Source: Eubacteriaceae bacterium
GTDB lineage: Bacteria > Bacillota > Clostridia > Lachnospirales > Lachnospiraceae
NCBI GenBank assembly: GCA_910575665.1
Contig: CAJTFB010000013.1
Span: 1-64,000, forward strand
DNA: 64,000 bases
Direction: 5' to 3'
The notes beneath the pieces are model-generated. The model was not told the origin of the DNA. It ran no database searches and saw nothing but the letters and a program-made list of their open reading frames with translations. The position numbers were made by a program, and so were the translations under genes. This document shows, one piece after another, positions 15,543 through 25,191 of this stretch (its first letter is position 1; the number at the start of each line of letters is the position of its first letter).

Positions 15543-17030
15543 TTATAACATAAAACTAAAGTCTTTTCCATATACTTTTTTCATTCCTTTGACAATAGCT
15601 TCCCTGTCACTATAATGATACTTGACTCCATTGATCTCCTGATATTCTTCATGTCCCTTTCCTAGAAGAATAATCATATCCCCTTTTTCCGCGTGTTTCA
15701 GGGCATAAACCACAGCCTCTTCCCGGTCAGGAATCACCACATATGCTCCCTCTGACTTTTCCATCCCTACCTTGATATCCTCTATGATATCCATAACATT
15801 TTCCCGTCGGGGATTATCGCTGGTGATTATGGCAAGCTCCGACATCCTTCCAATCACCTCTCCCATCTCATAGCGTCTGACCTTACTTCGGTTCCCACCA
15901 CAGCCAAAAATACTCACAATGCGATGAGGATTGTATTCCCTCAATGTAGAAAGAACACTTTCTGAACTGACACCATTATGGGCAAAATCAATCAACACAG
16001 AAAAATCCTCAGAGACTGGCATCACTTCCACCCTGCCCTGCACCTTCACATGTTCCAGAGCATGAAGAATGACTTCTTTTGGCATTCCCAGTGCCACACC
16101 AGTACACGCCGCGCACAATGCATTATAAATATTAAAACGTCCTGGAAGACCTACGACGATCTCGCCTTTCATGACCCCTTCCGCCTGAAATTCCATGGAA
16201 AGCTCACCGCCCTTGGAGACATGGCGGATGTCATGTGCCCGCATGTCAGCTTCTTCCGACGTCCCAAAGGTAACGATACGACAGGTAGCATGTTTTACAA
16301 TATCATCATAGTGCTCATCATCCCGGTTAATAATACCGGTTTTACAGCGTCGGAACAGCTCGGCCTTGCAGGAGAGGTATTCCTCAAAATTTTCATGTTC
16401 TCCTGGTCCAATGTGGTCCGGCGATATATTGGTGAATACACCATAATCAAATTCGATGCCCGCCACGCGGTCCATCTTGATTCCCTGGGAGGAAACCTCC
16501 ATAACCATATATTCGCAGCCTTCCTTCACCATCATGGCAAACAGCTTCTGGAGCTCATAAGATTCCGGCGTCGTGTGCTCGGTGGGGACAGATTTTCCGT
16601 TCATGAAAGCTCCCACTGTGCCGATGATCCCACAGGTCTTTCCTGATTTCTCGATGATATCCCGCACCATGTGCTCGGTGGTAGACTTGCCTTTGGTTCC
16701 AGTAATTCCCACAGTGATCATTTTTTTCGCCGGATAATCAAAATAGGCAGCGGACATAAGACTTAACGCTTTTCGCCCACTTTCTACCATAAGAACCGTG
16801 ATATCCCTATTTTCTACATCTGTCTCCTTTTCCACCACGATGACTTCAGTCCCCGCCTCTACCGCACTTACGATAAAGTTATGGCCATCCACCAAGGTTC
16901 CCTGAATCGCCACAAACATTCCACCCTTTACGGTTTTACGGGAATCATAGGCGATATCAGCCACATCCTTGTCCAACGTCCCCTGTAGTATCTTATATTC
17001 TACATCTGTAAGAATTTGCTCCAGTCTCAT
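15543..17030 (-). CDS. murE: UDP-MurNAc-tripeptide synthetase, meso-DAP adding (MurE)
   Basis: 495 residues, full length. The three Mur ligase domains are recognisable: an N-terminal substrate domain, a central ATPase with GITGTKGKSTTEHMV (P-loop near 108-116), and a C-terminal domain. The DNPR motif near residue 407, which reads the meso-diaminopimelate side chain, is present, so DAP rather than lysine is expected in the peptidoglycan. It acts in the cytoplasm on UDP-MurNAc-Ala-Glu. It stands outside any division-wall cluster. Confidence 0.92.
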   Translation of the reverse strand: MRLEQILTDVEYKILQGTLDKDVADIAYDSRKTVKGGMFVAIQGTLVDGHNFIVSAVEAGTEVIVVEKETDVENRDITVLMVESGRKALSLMSAAYFDYPAKKMITVGITGTKGKSTTEHMVRDIIEKSGKTCGIIGTVGAFMNGKSVPTEHTTPESYELQKLFAMMVKEGCEYMVMEVSSQGIKMDRVAGIEFDYGVFTNISPDHIGPGEHENFEEYLSCKAELFRRCKTGIINRDDEHYDDIVKHATCRIVTFGTSEEADMRAHDIRHVSKGGELSMEFQAEGVMKGEIVVGLPGRFNIYNALCAACTGVALGMPKEVILHALEHVKVQGRVEVMPVSEDFSVLIDFAHNGVSSESVLSTLREYNPHRIVSIFGCGGNRSKVRRYEMGEVIGRMSELAIITSDNPRRENVMDIIEDIKVGMEKSEGAYVVIPDREEAVVYALKHAEKGDMIILLGKGHEEYQEINGVKYHYSDREAIVKGMKKVYGKDFSFML

Positions 17031-17098
17031 GTCCTGCCTCCTATCTTTTCCACCATTTCACTTAGGGTGTGTCAATCTACCTCAATATATATGTCAGA

Positions 17099-18883
17099 CT
17101 ACATAAAAAACCTGTCATTTAATATACGTCTGCGAAACAGTTTATATGCTCTTTTTGAAAGTTTTCTCTTCATCTGCCGCTTTACTTTTGCCCGGTTAAT
17201 CGTACGGGAAATCATGTTCACCTCTGCCTCCCTGCGGCTGGCAGAAAAAGTCATAATCCGCTTGCTTCCTGGCACACGACGCCATTTTTCCCACTGGATC
17301 GGCACATTTCCCTGACCATCGATGCCGTTGGGATTACCAGTATGGCAGAAATTACTCACATACTGACGCATCACACTGGTAAGGGCCTGTCTTCCCGGAA
17401 GATTGGCTCTCGTATAAATGCTGTCGCTGGTGCCTGCCTCTCCCTTCTTGTATCGTCCCAAAAGAAAATCGACATCCATCCCATGGATCGCCCCCACATA
17501 GCGGGCATAATTTGATCCCACTACACGGCGGTCCTCTCCCCACTTGAAGCGATAGGTATAAAAGTCCTCATGATAAGGATCAATAGATAATTTATTTGCC
17601 AGACGCTCCAGATAAAAAGAGGTCTGTAGTTTGCTTCCGTACTCCTTTGACTTTTTTAGAAGCCGGTAAAACTGCGCCCTGTTTTTAAATGTCTTGGGGT
17701 TTTTCACCAGAATCCGATGTAATGTTTTGTAGGAAACATTGGCAAACTCCGAATTGTTGCTGCCAAGTATCATCGGCACCCGGTTATAGTCGCCGTACTC
17801 CAGCACGTCAAAGCCAGCCTTCGGAATTACTTTGCCGTCACGGAAATTTTGAGGAAAATTCGTCAGCCGCAAGGAAGTGGCACCTGCCATCTTCTTTACT
17901 TCTTTGTCGGAAAGACTGTACAATAATTTGTTCAGTTTCTTCTTGCCGATCCTTTTTACGTATTTGAGTGCCCTCTTCTGATTGGAAAAGCGCCCCCTTC
18001 GGACGAGGATCTTCGCCAGCTTTTGATTGGACCATCTTCTCCCCTCTCTGACAGAGCAGGTGGTCATTCCACCGCTAAAACTGATCACTTTGTGAAACAA
18101 TCCTTTCATAGCCGGAGAGATCACACAGTTCAGTGCGTCCCTGGCTCCTGCCGAAAAACCAGATAAGGTGACATTCTGCTTATCCCCGCCAAATGCTTCA
18201 ATATTGTTCCGCACCCATTCCAGTGCCAGCTTGATATCCAGCATGGCAAAATTACCGCTGTCTGTCATCCGGTCCCCTGTCTGCAGCCCCCTGGACTGGA
18301 GCCATCCGAAGGCTCCCTGGCGGAATTCTACAGAGACGACGATCACCCCGGTTTCTTTCACAAAGGAGCTAAAGCTTCGGTTTGCCGTACCTCCAACGTT
18401 GCCGCCTCCATGCAAAAACACCATTACTGGCATTTTTTCTTCTTTTGAAACCGGCTTATAAATATTCACAAACAGACAATCGTCACCCTTTCCCTTGCGC
18501 GGTCTTTTACAGGAACGGGTACGACTCCAGGAATCCGGCGCCGTTGGCGCCTTCCACCGCTCAGTCTGTCCATAGGGCACTCCTAACCAAATATAGGCTT
18601 TGTTGGTTTTCTTCCCCTCGATCTGGCCAGACATGGTGGTAACAATTCTTGGATTTTCATTTTGAGGAGTCAGGGCACCTCCCGTCACAGACTGACCGCT
18701 GACCACCTGCCCACTCGCAACTTGCCCACTCACAGCATTACCGCTCACAGCCCCATTTGTGGCAGTCCCGTCTGCCACCATATTTTCTGCCCTTACCATG
18801 CTTACTCCCATCGTAAAGGAAATGATAGCTGCCGACAATATAAGTGTCGTCAGCATATATATAAATAAATTTTGTCTTTTCAT
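17099..18883 (-). CDS. Secreted type-B carboxylesterase
   Basis: 594 residues. A signal peptide (about 1-31) is followed by a low-complexity linker of repeated VSGQ/VSGN units (about 40-68), common in Lachnospiraceae surface proteins. The alpha/beta-hydrolase domain has the oxyanion-hole motif FLHGGGNVGG, the nucleophile elbow GFSAG with Ser near residue 244, a Glu in GSNNSEFAN and the histidine of AIHGMDVDF. The C-terminus is rich in Lys/Arg (RAKVKRQMKRKLSKRAYKLF), unusual for the family and possibly a wall- or surface-binding tail. Likely substrates are ester-linked plant or drug-like molecules; it is not assignable further. Confidence 0.85.
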   Translation of the reverse strand: MKRQNLFIYMLTTLILSAAIISFTMGVSMVRAENMVADGTATNGAVSGNAVSGQVASGQVVSGQSVTGGALTPQNENPRIVTTMSGQIEGKKTNKAYIWLGVPYGQTERWKAPTAPDSWSRTRSCKRPRKGKGDDCLFVNIYKPVSKEEKMPVMVFLHGGGNVGGTANRSFSSFVKETGVIVVSVEFRQGAFGWLQSRGLQTGDRMTDSGNFAMLDIKLALEWVRNNIEAFGGDKQNVTLSGFSAGARDALNCVISPAMKGLFHKVISFSGGMTTCSVREGRRWSNQKLAKILVRRGRFSNQKRALKYVKRIGKKKLNKLLYSLSDKEVKKMAGATSLRLTNFPQNFRDGKVIPKAGFDVLEYGDYNRVPMILGSNNSEFANVSYKTLHRILVKNPKTFKNRAQFYRLLKKSKEYGSKLQTSFYLERLANKLSIDPYHEDFYTYRFKWGEDRRVVGSNYARYVGAIHGMDVDFLLGRYKKGEAGTSDSIYTRANLPGRQALTSVMRQYVSNFCHTGNPNGIDGQGNVPIQWEKWRRVPGSKRIMTFSASRREAEVNMISRTINRAKVKRQMKRKLSKRAYKLFRRRILNDRFFM

Positions 18884-18911
18884 TTGCAGCCTCTTTTGTA
18901 AAGTATTTTAT

Positions 18912-18953
18912 ATAATGATGCTGGGATCAAAAACTTTTGTCCCTGGTATCATA
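18912..18953. repeat. Palindromic element of the GGGACCAAAAG family, copy 2
   Basis: ATGATGCTGGGATCAAAAA mirrors CTTTTGTCCCTGGTATCAT with a few mismatches. It lies between the esterase and the Cof phosphatase and would form a hairpin about 18 pairs long. Confidence 0.5.
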
Positions 18954-19752
18954 TAATATTAAAATGCTTCATGGCATTGGCGATGCCATCCTCCATCACT
19001 GGATCGGTCACATAGTCCACCTGGTCAAACAGGATCGGGTTTCCTCCGCCCATCGCTACGGAAAGCCCCGCCGCCTGCAGCATGGAAATATCGTTGGCAC
19101 TGTCACCAAAGGCTATGCTCTGCCCGATATCAATGCCCAACCGCTGACAGACAAATTGAATCCCCGTAGCTTTGGATATCCCTCTTGGCACCACTTCATA
19201 AAAGGTGGGATCTCTTAATATGAACTCGAAATCCTTTTCGTATTTGTGCCGAAAGCTTTCCATATCTGAGCTCTCATCAAACCAGAGAGCCATCTTGTCA
19301 AAAGAAAATTCCTCTTCCCAAAAGCACTGGGTTCTGGCAGAAAAACTCGTTTTTTCTGCAAAGATTCCATTTTCCTTAAAGATACTCTTTACCACCGGCA
19401 TCCAGTAATCGTGGCGGAATGCAGAGCATTCCTTGCCCTCCAGTACACCATCGATGTGATACCGCATCAGATCCTGCACCACTTCTTTCTGGAGCTCCTC
19501 CGGCAAAACATGGTGATAGACCTCTTCTCCCCCGATCTCAATATAGGTACCGCAGCCTCCCACCATTCCGTCAAATCCCAAGGCCATGATGTCCTCTGGA
19601 ATGATCGCAAGACATCTGCCAGAACACAAAAACAGCAGACTGCCATTTTCTTTTGCCTTCTTTAATGCCTGTACCGCACTCTTCGGCACAATATCTTTTT
19701 CCTCGTCGATTAGGGTACCATCTATATCAAAAAACAGAATACGCTTATCCAT
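18949..19752 (-). CDS. Cof-type HAD phosphatase
   Basis: 267 residues with the HAD motifs in order: LFFDIDGTLID (nucleophile and general acid Asp), LCSGR, the lysine of GISKATGIQF, and FGDSANDISML. The class IIB cap places it with Cof/YidA-type sugar-phosphate or flavin-nucleotide phosphatases. Substrate cannot be read from the sequence. It lies downstream of citrate synthase in the same direction, with a 38-base gap. Confidence 0.88.
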   Translation of the reverse strand: MDKRILFFDIDGTLIDEEKDIVPKSAVQALKKAKENGSLLFLCSGRCLAIIPEDIMALGFDGMVGGCGTYIEIGGEEVYHHVLPEELQKEVVQDLMRYHIDGVLEGKECSAFRHDYWMPVVKSIFKENGIFAEKTSFSARTQCFWEEEFSFDKMALWFDESSDMESFRHKYEKDFEFILRDPTFYEVVPRGISKATGIQFVCQRLGIDIGQSIAFGDSANDISMLQAAGLSVAMGGGNPILFDQVDYVTDPVMEDGIANAMKHFNII

Positions 19753-19790
19753 ATCCTTTTCTTCCTCTCTTCCTAGCCCGCTGACTCCAG

Positions 19791-21164
19791 TCAGCGCTCA
19801 TCTGGACTGCGGTAGTCTTTGTGAACACCTACAAACTTGTACGCTGGGCGGATAATCTTGCCGTCATTCACCAGCTCTTCCAGCCGGTGGGCGCACCATC
19901 CTGAGATGCGTGCCACCGCAAAAATCGGAGTAAAAAGCTCTCTCGGAATACCAAGCATAGTATATACAAAGCCGCTGTAAAAGTCAACGTTGGCACACAC
20001 CGGCTTAAACAGTCTTCGCTGTTTCATGATCAGCTTTGCGGCAATCTTTTCCACAGTTTCATAGAGCTTATATTCCTCCACCAGCCCTTTTTCCACGGAT
20101 AATCTTTTGGCATATTTTTTGAGGATTACTTCCCGCGGATCGGACTCGGTATAGACTGCATGTCCCATTCCATAGATCAATCCGCTACCATCAAAAGCCT
20201 CTTTATTCAATATCTTTTTTAAATATTCCGCGATCTGTGTCTTATCCGACCAGTCCTCACAATGCTCCTTGATATCATCAAACATCTGAAGCACCTTCAG
20301 ATTCGCCCCTCCATGCCTCGGTCCTTTCAGTGAGGCAATAGCGGCGGAGATCGCAGAATATGTATCCGTTCCCGACGACGTCACCACATGGTTCGTAAAA
20401 GTAGAGTTATTGCCCCCACCGTGCTCGGCGTGAAGCACCAGTGCGATATCCAGCACTTTTGCCTCCAGGGCGGTAAATTCTCCGTCGGGACGAATCATCT
20501 GTAATATATTTTCTGCGGTAGAGAATTTTTTCACCGGAGTCCGAATCACCAGGTCGTCATCAAATTTAAAGTGCCGGTAAGCATGATAGGCATACACCGC
20601 AATCACCGGCAACTTACTGATCAGCTGCAGGGACTGTCTCAGCACATTAGGCACCGAGATATCATCTGGATCATCATCGTAAGAATACAGCGTCAGCACA
20701 CTTTTCTGCAGCGCATTCATTATATTTTCGCTGGGCGCCTTCATGATGACATCCCTCACAAACTGGGCGGACAGCTCCTGAAGGCTGGATAAGATCCGCA
20801 CAAAGCTCTTGAACTGCTTTTTCCCGGGAAGCTCCCCAAATAAAAGCAGATAGGTCGTCTCCTCAAAGGCAAACCGCCGGCTCTGGTAATTTTTCACCAG
20901 ATCCTTCACATTATATCCCTGATAATACAATTTACCCTCTGCCGGAACTTTGACTCCATCAACGTACTCGTAGGAAACTACGTCGGCAATCTCCGTCAAG
21001 CCTGTAAGCACACCCTTTCCATTGGAATCACGAAGCCCCCTCTTCACATCATAATCTGCATAATAATCCGGATTGATCGCTCCGGAAAGCATACAGTAAT
21101 TCACCAGTTCTTCTAATTTGGTATTTAATTCATCTTCCAGCTGCATCATCGATTTGTTATCCAT
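19791..21164 (-). CDS. gltA: Citrate synthase
   Basis: 457 residues from the ATG at 21164, which follows GGAGG by five bases; a TTG four codons earlier overlaps that site. The family motifs are seen: LVLHAEHGGGNNSTF with one catalytic histidine, LKGPRHGGAN, and GMGHAVYTESDPR with the second. It condenses acetyl-CoA and oxaloacetate to citrate, in anaerobes usually to make 2-oxoglutarate for glutamate. The long N-terminal part (about 60 residues before the first conserved block) is typical of the clostridial si-type branch. No aconitase or isocitrate dehydrogenase is next to it. Confidence 0.9.
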   Translation of the reverse strand: MDNKSMMQLEDELNTKLEELVNYCMLSGAINPDYYADYDVKRGLRDSNGKGVLTGLTEIADVVSYEYVDGVKVPAEGKLYYQGYNVKDLVKNYQSRRFAFEETTYLLLFGELPGKKQFKSFVRILSSLQELSAQFVRDVIMKAPSENIMNALQKSVLTLYSYDDDPDDISVPNVLRQSLQLISKLPVIAVYAYHAYRHFKFDDDLVIRTPVKKFSTAENILQMIRPDGEFTALEAKVLDIALVLHAEHGGGNNSTFTNHVVTSSGTDTYSAISAAIASLKGPRHGGANLKVLQMFDDIKEHCEDWSDKTQIAEYLKKILNKEAFDGSGLIYGMGHAVYTESDPREVILKKYAKRLSVEKGLVEEYKLYETVEKIAAKLIMKQRRLFKPVCANVDFYSGFVYTMLGIPRELFTPIFAVARISGWCAHRLEELVNDGKIIRPAYKFVGVHKDYRSPDER

Positions 21165-21222
21165 CGTTTCCTCCAATCATATACTCTCCCAACACATATT
21201 ATCTATGTCATTATACTGTAGT

Positions 21223-21269
21223 AAAAAGCGCACAAACCACAATGATTTCACCATCGTAATCTGTGCACA
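21223..21269 (-). terminator. Probable terminator after greA
   Basis: On the minus strand GCACAGATTACGAT pairs imperfectly with ATCATTGTGGTTTGTGC, followed by CTTTTTTAC. It lies between greA and citrate synthase. Confidence 0.55.
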
Positions 21270-21310
21270 AAAACATTATAGCATAGTTTCTTATTCTATG
21301 CAAACAATGG

Positions 21311-21811
21311 CTAAAATTTCCTTATCTGCTCTGACTCATCGTCGCTTTTCCGGATCTCCCGGATCTGTATATAATAACCGGTTCCGGCATTTACTTCCAC
21401 CTTCACCCGGTCCCCGGCCTTATGTTTCATCAATGCCTTTCCCACCGGGGATTCTATGCTGATCATATGGTTTCTGGCATCGCTTCGCACCGTGGTGACA
21501 ATCTTATATTCCTCCTCACAGTCCTCTTCCTCAAACCAGACTTTCACCGTATCATTGAGCCCCACTTCCTGTTCCGTGGAGTCGTCCTCTACGATCTGGG
21601 CGGTCTTGATCATCCGCTCCAGATAGCGGATACGGCTCTCGTTCTCATTTTTAAATTTTTTCGCCGCCTTATACTCAAAATTCTCACTCAGATCTCCATG
21701 GGCTCTTGCTTCTTTTACATCCTCCAGCGCCTCTTTGCGCACCACCAGCTTGCGGTGCTCGATTTCCTGTTCCATTTTTTCAATGTCTTTTCTGGTTAAT
21801 TTGTCGTACAT
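21311..21811 (-). CDS. greA: Transcription elongation factor GreA family
   Basis: 166 residues from the ATG at 21811, directly after an AGGGGG site; another ATG lies four codons upstream without one. The N-terminal coiled coil (about 5-75) carries the tip motif DLSENFEYKAAK, with the acidic pair that enters the RNA polymerase secondary channel. The C-terminal FKBP-like domain ends with SPVGKALMKHKAGDRVKVEV. It rescues backtracked polymerase by stimulating transcript cleavage. The KKFKNENESRIRYLERMI stretch is slightly divergent, so a Gre-like paralogue is possible. Confidence 0.86.
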   Translation of the reverse strand: MYDKLTRKDIEKMEQEIEHRKLVVRKEALEDVKEARAHGDLSENFEYKAAKKFKNENESRIRYLERMIKTAQIVEDDSTEQEVGLNDTVKVWFEEEDCEEEYKIVTTVRSDARNHMISIESPVGKALMKHKAGDRVKVEVNAGTGYYIQIREIRKSDDESEQIRKF

Positions 21812-21992
21812 AATCCCCCTCATTTCCGCACTGTTTTTTACTGATTAAATGAATGACAATGCTATCCTATTATACCTTTTGCCATGTTTATCTGTCCAGA
21901 GTTTTTTCCCCGCATTTCAAAAAACTAGTTCAATCTTTCATGTTTTTTCTTCCAATTATTACCTTTTACTTGTTTTCTTATTTTGCTATAAG

Positions 21993-22001
21993 TGATATAA
22001 T
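21993..22001 (+). promoter_or_regulatory. Extended -10 promoter of the small secreted protein
   Basis: TGATATAAT is a perfect extended -10. The -35 region is T-rich and poor. The ATG is at 22059, with AGGAGG ten bases before it. Confidence 0.55.
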
Positions 22002-22058
22002 GGAAATGTATAAATTTAGTAATTAAACTAATTTACAGAAAAAGGAGGTATATCAAAG

Positions 22059-22448
22059 ATGCAAAGAATTGAAAAAATGCTTTTGGCATTGGCAGTTGTT
22101 GTTTTGGTTTTTGGCGGGACGAATGCGTTTGCAACATCCAGGGGATGTTCCTTGAATAGTGCGAAAACAGTAGAAACTACAAATTCCTGTACTGTAAAAT
22201 CCAGTACAGGAACCTATAAGGTAACGGCAAATCATAGTCCAAAATCAAACAGTAGTGAGTTGATAATTGGTTTGAATGAGTGGAATGTGGCTATTTCTGC
22301 TTATAAGTATAGGCAGATATTTACACTTCCAAAAAACACTACAACCATCAAATATCCAGCCTATCGGACTGGTAAATGGGCAAAACTCCGTCTAACTGCT
22401 AGTTCAAACAGCGCGACAGGTACAGGACTCATATCTAATGAGTTCTAA
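22059..22448 (+). CDS. Small secreted protein of unknown function
   Basis: 129 residues. The signal peptide is clear (residues 1-25, LLALAVVVLVFGGTNAFA, with AFA before the cut). The mature part of about 104 residues is Ser/Thr/Asn-rich with two cysteines (CSLN and SCTV), a YKVTANHSPKS segment and basic-aromatic patches (YKYRQIF, KWAKLRL). No known family was recognised; the composition fits a small beta-sandwich secreted by Gram-positives. A strong terminator separates it from the ABC genes that follow in the same direction, so read-through may link them. It could be cargo, a ligand or a sensor partner for that transporter. Confidence 0.7.
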   Translation: MQRIEKMLLALAVVVLVFGGTNAFATSRGCSLNSAKTVETTNSCTVKSSTGTYKVTANHSPKSNSSELIIGLNEWNVAISAYKYRQIFTLPKNTTTIKYPAYRTGKWAKLRLTASSNSATGTGLISNEF

Positions 22449-22453
22449 TATGG

Positions 22454-22495
22454 TTTTACAGGGAACTGTTTTAAAAACAGTTCCCTGTAAAAAAA
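22454..22495 (+). terminator. Intrinsic terminator between the secreted protein and ABC genes
   Basis: TTTTACAGGGAACTGTTT pairs with AAACAGTTCCCTGTAAAA and runs into further A/T. A bidirectional-type hairpin of about 18 pairs. Confidence 0.8.
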
Positions 22496-22510
22496 TCTAG
22501 GAGGAGAATC

Positions 22511-24313
22511 ATGTTTTTCCTTAAATGCAAACAATTTTTCAAATCACCAGTTCTAGTTCTTGCAACTGTTCTCTATTTTACCTGGATCATAAAAAAACTA
22601 TTACCTGGTATGATCTCCGAAGAGGGCTCCGTCGCAGATGCGATGACCTTTCCTCTGGTTTTTATTCCAGTATCTTTTGTGTTTTTTATGTTTTTTTCCT
22701 ATGCGCTTTTTTCCAGAGAGGGCAAAAGCAAGGTGAATGAGGTTATCCTGACATGCAGAAACGGTAAAGTAAGAAGCTGTTTTTGTGATCTTTGCCTGAT
22801 CCTTTTTATCAATGCCTTTTTACTGCTGTTATTCATTTTGTTTCTGGGGCTGCAGTGTGACAAAGCGTTAGGCTCTGTTCAGATGGATGTGCTCTGGTTT
22901 GGGATCCGCTGTTATCTGATTCACATCATTTTAGTAAATATATTTGCCTCCTTAACCGGTATGGCAGTTTCCCTTATCAAAAACGAGATCAAGGCATTTG
23001 CCGTTATGATCCTTCTCTGCTGTTGTTTCAGTCAGTTTTTTCTGGAATCTTTTTATAGGCTGACAGGAGATCATCTGGATCTGCAGCATATGATGGACCT
23101 CTTTGGATTGACCACCAGAATGTATCATGCCACAGCGGATTATGATTATATTTTTTCCGTCGAAAGCGTTGATCTGCAGCGCATCCTGTTCTGGATTTTC
23201 CTGGTGCTTACCATCTTAGCCTATCATTTATTACAGAGAAAAAAACGGTTCTTTGCCTCCTGCTGTGGAGCCGTTACGGTGTTGCTTTTGGTGTTGTATA
23301 TGCTTCCCAATGGCGCCAGCTATATTAATATAGATATGAATGCTGAAAACATTTCGGATGCCTATGATGAAGAAGACAGGTATTATACTACACATACGGA
23401 GCAGACCGGCAGTTTGGAACATCATGAATCAGAGGAAGATTTTAAGATCACGAAATATGTGGCAGACATTCATGTGAACCGGATCCTAAAAGCCGATGTG
23501 GAGGTTTATGTGGATAAGCCGGAACTGGAAACTTATATGTTTTCCCTGCGCCATGAGTACAGGGTTACCTCTGTCGAGGACGAACGTGGGGAACAGCTAA
23601 ACTATCGCCAGGAAGGCGACTGGATCACCCTTCAGCCGGAGGATGCCGGGAAACATTCTAAATTTGTTTTCCATTATCAGGGTGCCTCCAAGAAATTTTA
23701 TTCGACATCCCAGGCGGTCCGTCTACCTGCCTATTTGGCTTACCTTCCCTTTTCAGGGAAAAGATATCTGTTTCTGGACTTTGTACAAAAATATGGAGAA
23801 CAAGATGTGTCCCAGGTCTTGTATGACGGACCTGTGCTGGAAGGACCTGGTTATAAAACAGAATATGATATAACGGTTGACAGTAGTCTAAAACTGTACA
23901 GCAATCTGCCGGAAATAGAGTCCAACCATTTTCATGGTATCAGTGATGGTGTTACCCTGATGGCAAATACTTTTTTAAATGCGGAAGAGATATCCGGCGT
24001 AAGGGTGGTGCATTCAAAAGCAGATCCTAGATATTTCCTCCATAACGCTGAAACAGATGATGATATGAGAAAAATGTGGAAAAGTTTTATTGTCGAAAAT
24101 GATCTGCAGGGAAAGACGATTTTTGCATTGGGGGTTGTACATGGATTGGATGATAACTATAGATATTTTGGCGAGGATCATCTGGTGCTGATGGCTCCCT
24201 GTACGGACCAGTACCAGACCTTTCTTAAAACCGGAAAGCATCCCTATTATGAGGAATTGACGGAAGAAGAAATATTAAAGGACCTGGAACCTCTTAACAA
24301 TATCACAGAGTAG
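22511..24313 (+). CDS. ABC-2-like permease with a large M1-type ectodomain
   Basis: 600 residues. Six or so membrane segments occupy roughly residues 10-265, including one short loop with FSREGKSKVNEVILTCR, a feature of ABC-2 exporters of the YhaP/aminopeptidase-linked type. From about 285 on the protein is extracytoplasmic: a beta-rich region (TKYVADIHVNRILKADVEVYV, VTSVEDERGEQLNYRQEGDWITL) that resembles the N-terminal domain of M1 aminopeptidases. No HExxH zinc motif is present, so it is not an active M1 peptidase. AGGAG precedes the ATG. It forms an operon with the ATPase and the second permease. Confidence 0.72.
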   Translation: MFFLKCKQFFKSPVLVLATVLYFTWIIKKLLPGMISEEGSVADAMTFPLVFIPVSFVFFMFFSYALFSREGKSKVNEVILTCRNGKVRSCFCDLCLILFINAFLLLLFILFLGLQCDKALGSVQMDVLWFGIRCYLIHIILVNIFASLTGMAVSLIKNEIKAFAVMILLCCCFSQFFLESFYRLTGDHLDLQHMMDLFGLTTRMYHATADYDYIFSVESVDLQRILFWIFLVLTILAYHLLQRKKRFFASCCGAVTVLLLVLYMLPNGASYINIDMNAENISDAYDEEDRYYTTHTEQTGSLEHHESEEDFKITKYVADIHVNRILKADVEVYVDKPELETYMFSLRHEYRVTSVEDERGEQLNYRQEGDWITLQPEDAGKHSKFVFHYQGASKKFYSTSQAVRLPAYLAYLPFSGKRYLFLDFVQKYGEQDVSQVLYDGPVLEGPGYKTEYDITVDSSLKLYSNLPEIESNHFHGISDGVTLMANTFLNAEEISGVRVVHSKADPRYFLHNAETDDDMRKMWKSFIVENDLQGKTIFALGVVHGLDDNYRYFGEDHLVLMAPCTDQYQTFLKTGKHPYYEELTEEEILKDLEPLNNITE

Positions 24314-24335
24314 ACAGATAAGGAGATTGGGGATT

Positions 24336-25178
24336 GTGATAGAAATCAAACATTTATGTAAAAATTTTGGAAGAAAAAAGGTTTTAAAAAATATCAATTG
24401 TGAACTCAGTGAGGGGATTTACGGACTGCTGGGGCCGAATGGCTCCGGAAAGACGACGCTGATGAGGTGTCTGACGAATCTATATCCATTGACCTCCGGT
24501 GAGATCCGGATCAATGGAATTTCCTCCAAACGGGGAAGTAAGCTCCGCATAGGCTATCTTCCGCAGTTTTTTGGTTTGTATAAAGAACTAACGGTAAAAG
24601 ATTCCATGCGGCTCTTTTGTAATCTGAAGAAGGTAAAAAGCTCTGATGAGGAAGAAATTATTGAGAAGTGTCTGAACGCTGTAAATATGAGCCAGTATCA
24701 GGACGTCTCGGGAAGGAAATTATCCGGCGGGATGATCCGCCGGGTGGGGATTGCCCAGGCACTGATCCATGAACCGGAATTGGTTTTGTTCGACGAGCCC
24801 ACTGCCGGGCTGGACCCGGAGGAACGGATGCATTTTAAAAAGGTGATATCCCAGCTAGACAAAAAAGAAACGGTGCTTATCTCCACCCATATCGTAGAGG
24901 ATATCGAGGCGAGCTGTGACCATGTAATCGTTATGAACCACGGGGAGATCTGCTGTGTTCTCAGCTGCAAAGAGCTTGTCAGTATCGCAGAGGGTAAAGT
25001 TTATGCGTGTAAAAAGGGAGATGAACAGCAGATCCATGGTAAGTATTTTATAGAGAAACAATATGAAGAAAATGGCGAAATTTTTTACCGCATCCTGACA
25101 AATGAAGCCTGTGAGATACTGACGCCAGTATCACCAGTTCTTGAGGATGGTTATATGTGTGTCATAAAGAAGATATAG
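24336..25178 (+). CDS. ABC transporter ATP-binding protein
   Basis: 280 residues from a GTG at 24336, ten bases after AAGGAG; a TTG three codons earlier is too near that site. All NBD motifs are present: Walker A GPNGSGKT, Q-loop LPQFFGLYKEL, signature LSGGMIRRVGIAQAL, Walker B LVLFDEPTAGLD and the H-loop STHIVEDIE. The family branch (PLTSGEIRINGISSK, VGYLPQ-like) is that of ABC-2 type exporters. It drives the two permeases encoded on either side. The C-terminal 70 residues form an extra domain of unknown role. Confidence 0.9.
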   Translation: MIEIKHLCKNFGRKKVLKNINCELSEGIYGLLGPNGSGKTTLMRCLTNLYPLTSGEIRINGISSKRGSKLRIGYLPQFFGLYKELTVKDSMRLFCNLKKVKSSDEEEIIEKCLNAVNMSQYQDVSGRKLSGGMIRRVGIAQALIHEPELVLFDEPTAGLDPEERMHFKKVISQLDKKETVLISTHIVEDIEASCDHVIVMNHGEICCVLSCKELVSIAEGKVYACKKGDEQQIHGKYFIEKQYEENGEIFYRILTNEACEILTPVSPVLEDGYMCVIKKI

Positions 25179-25191
25179 GAGAAGATAGAAT

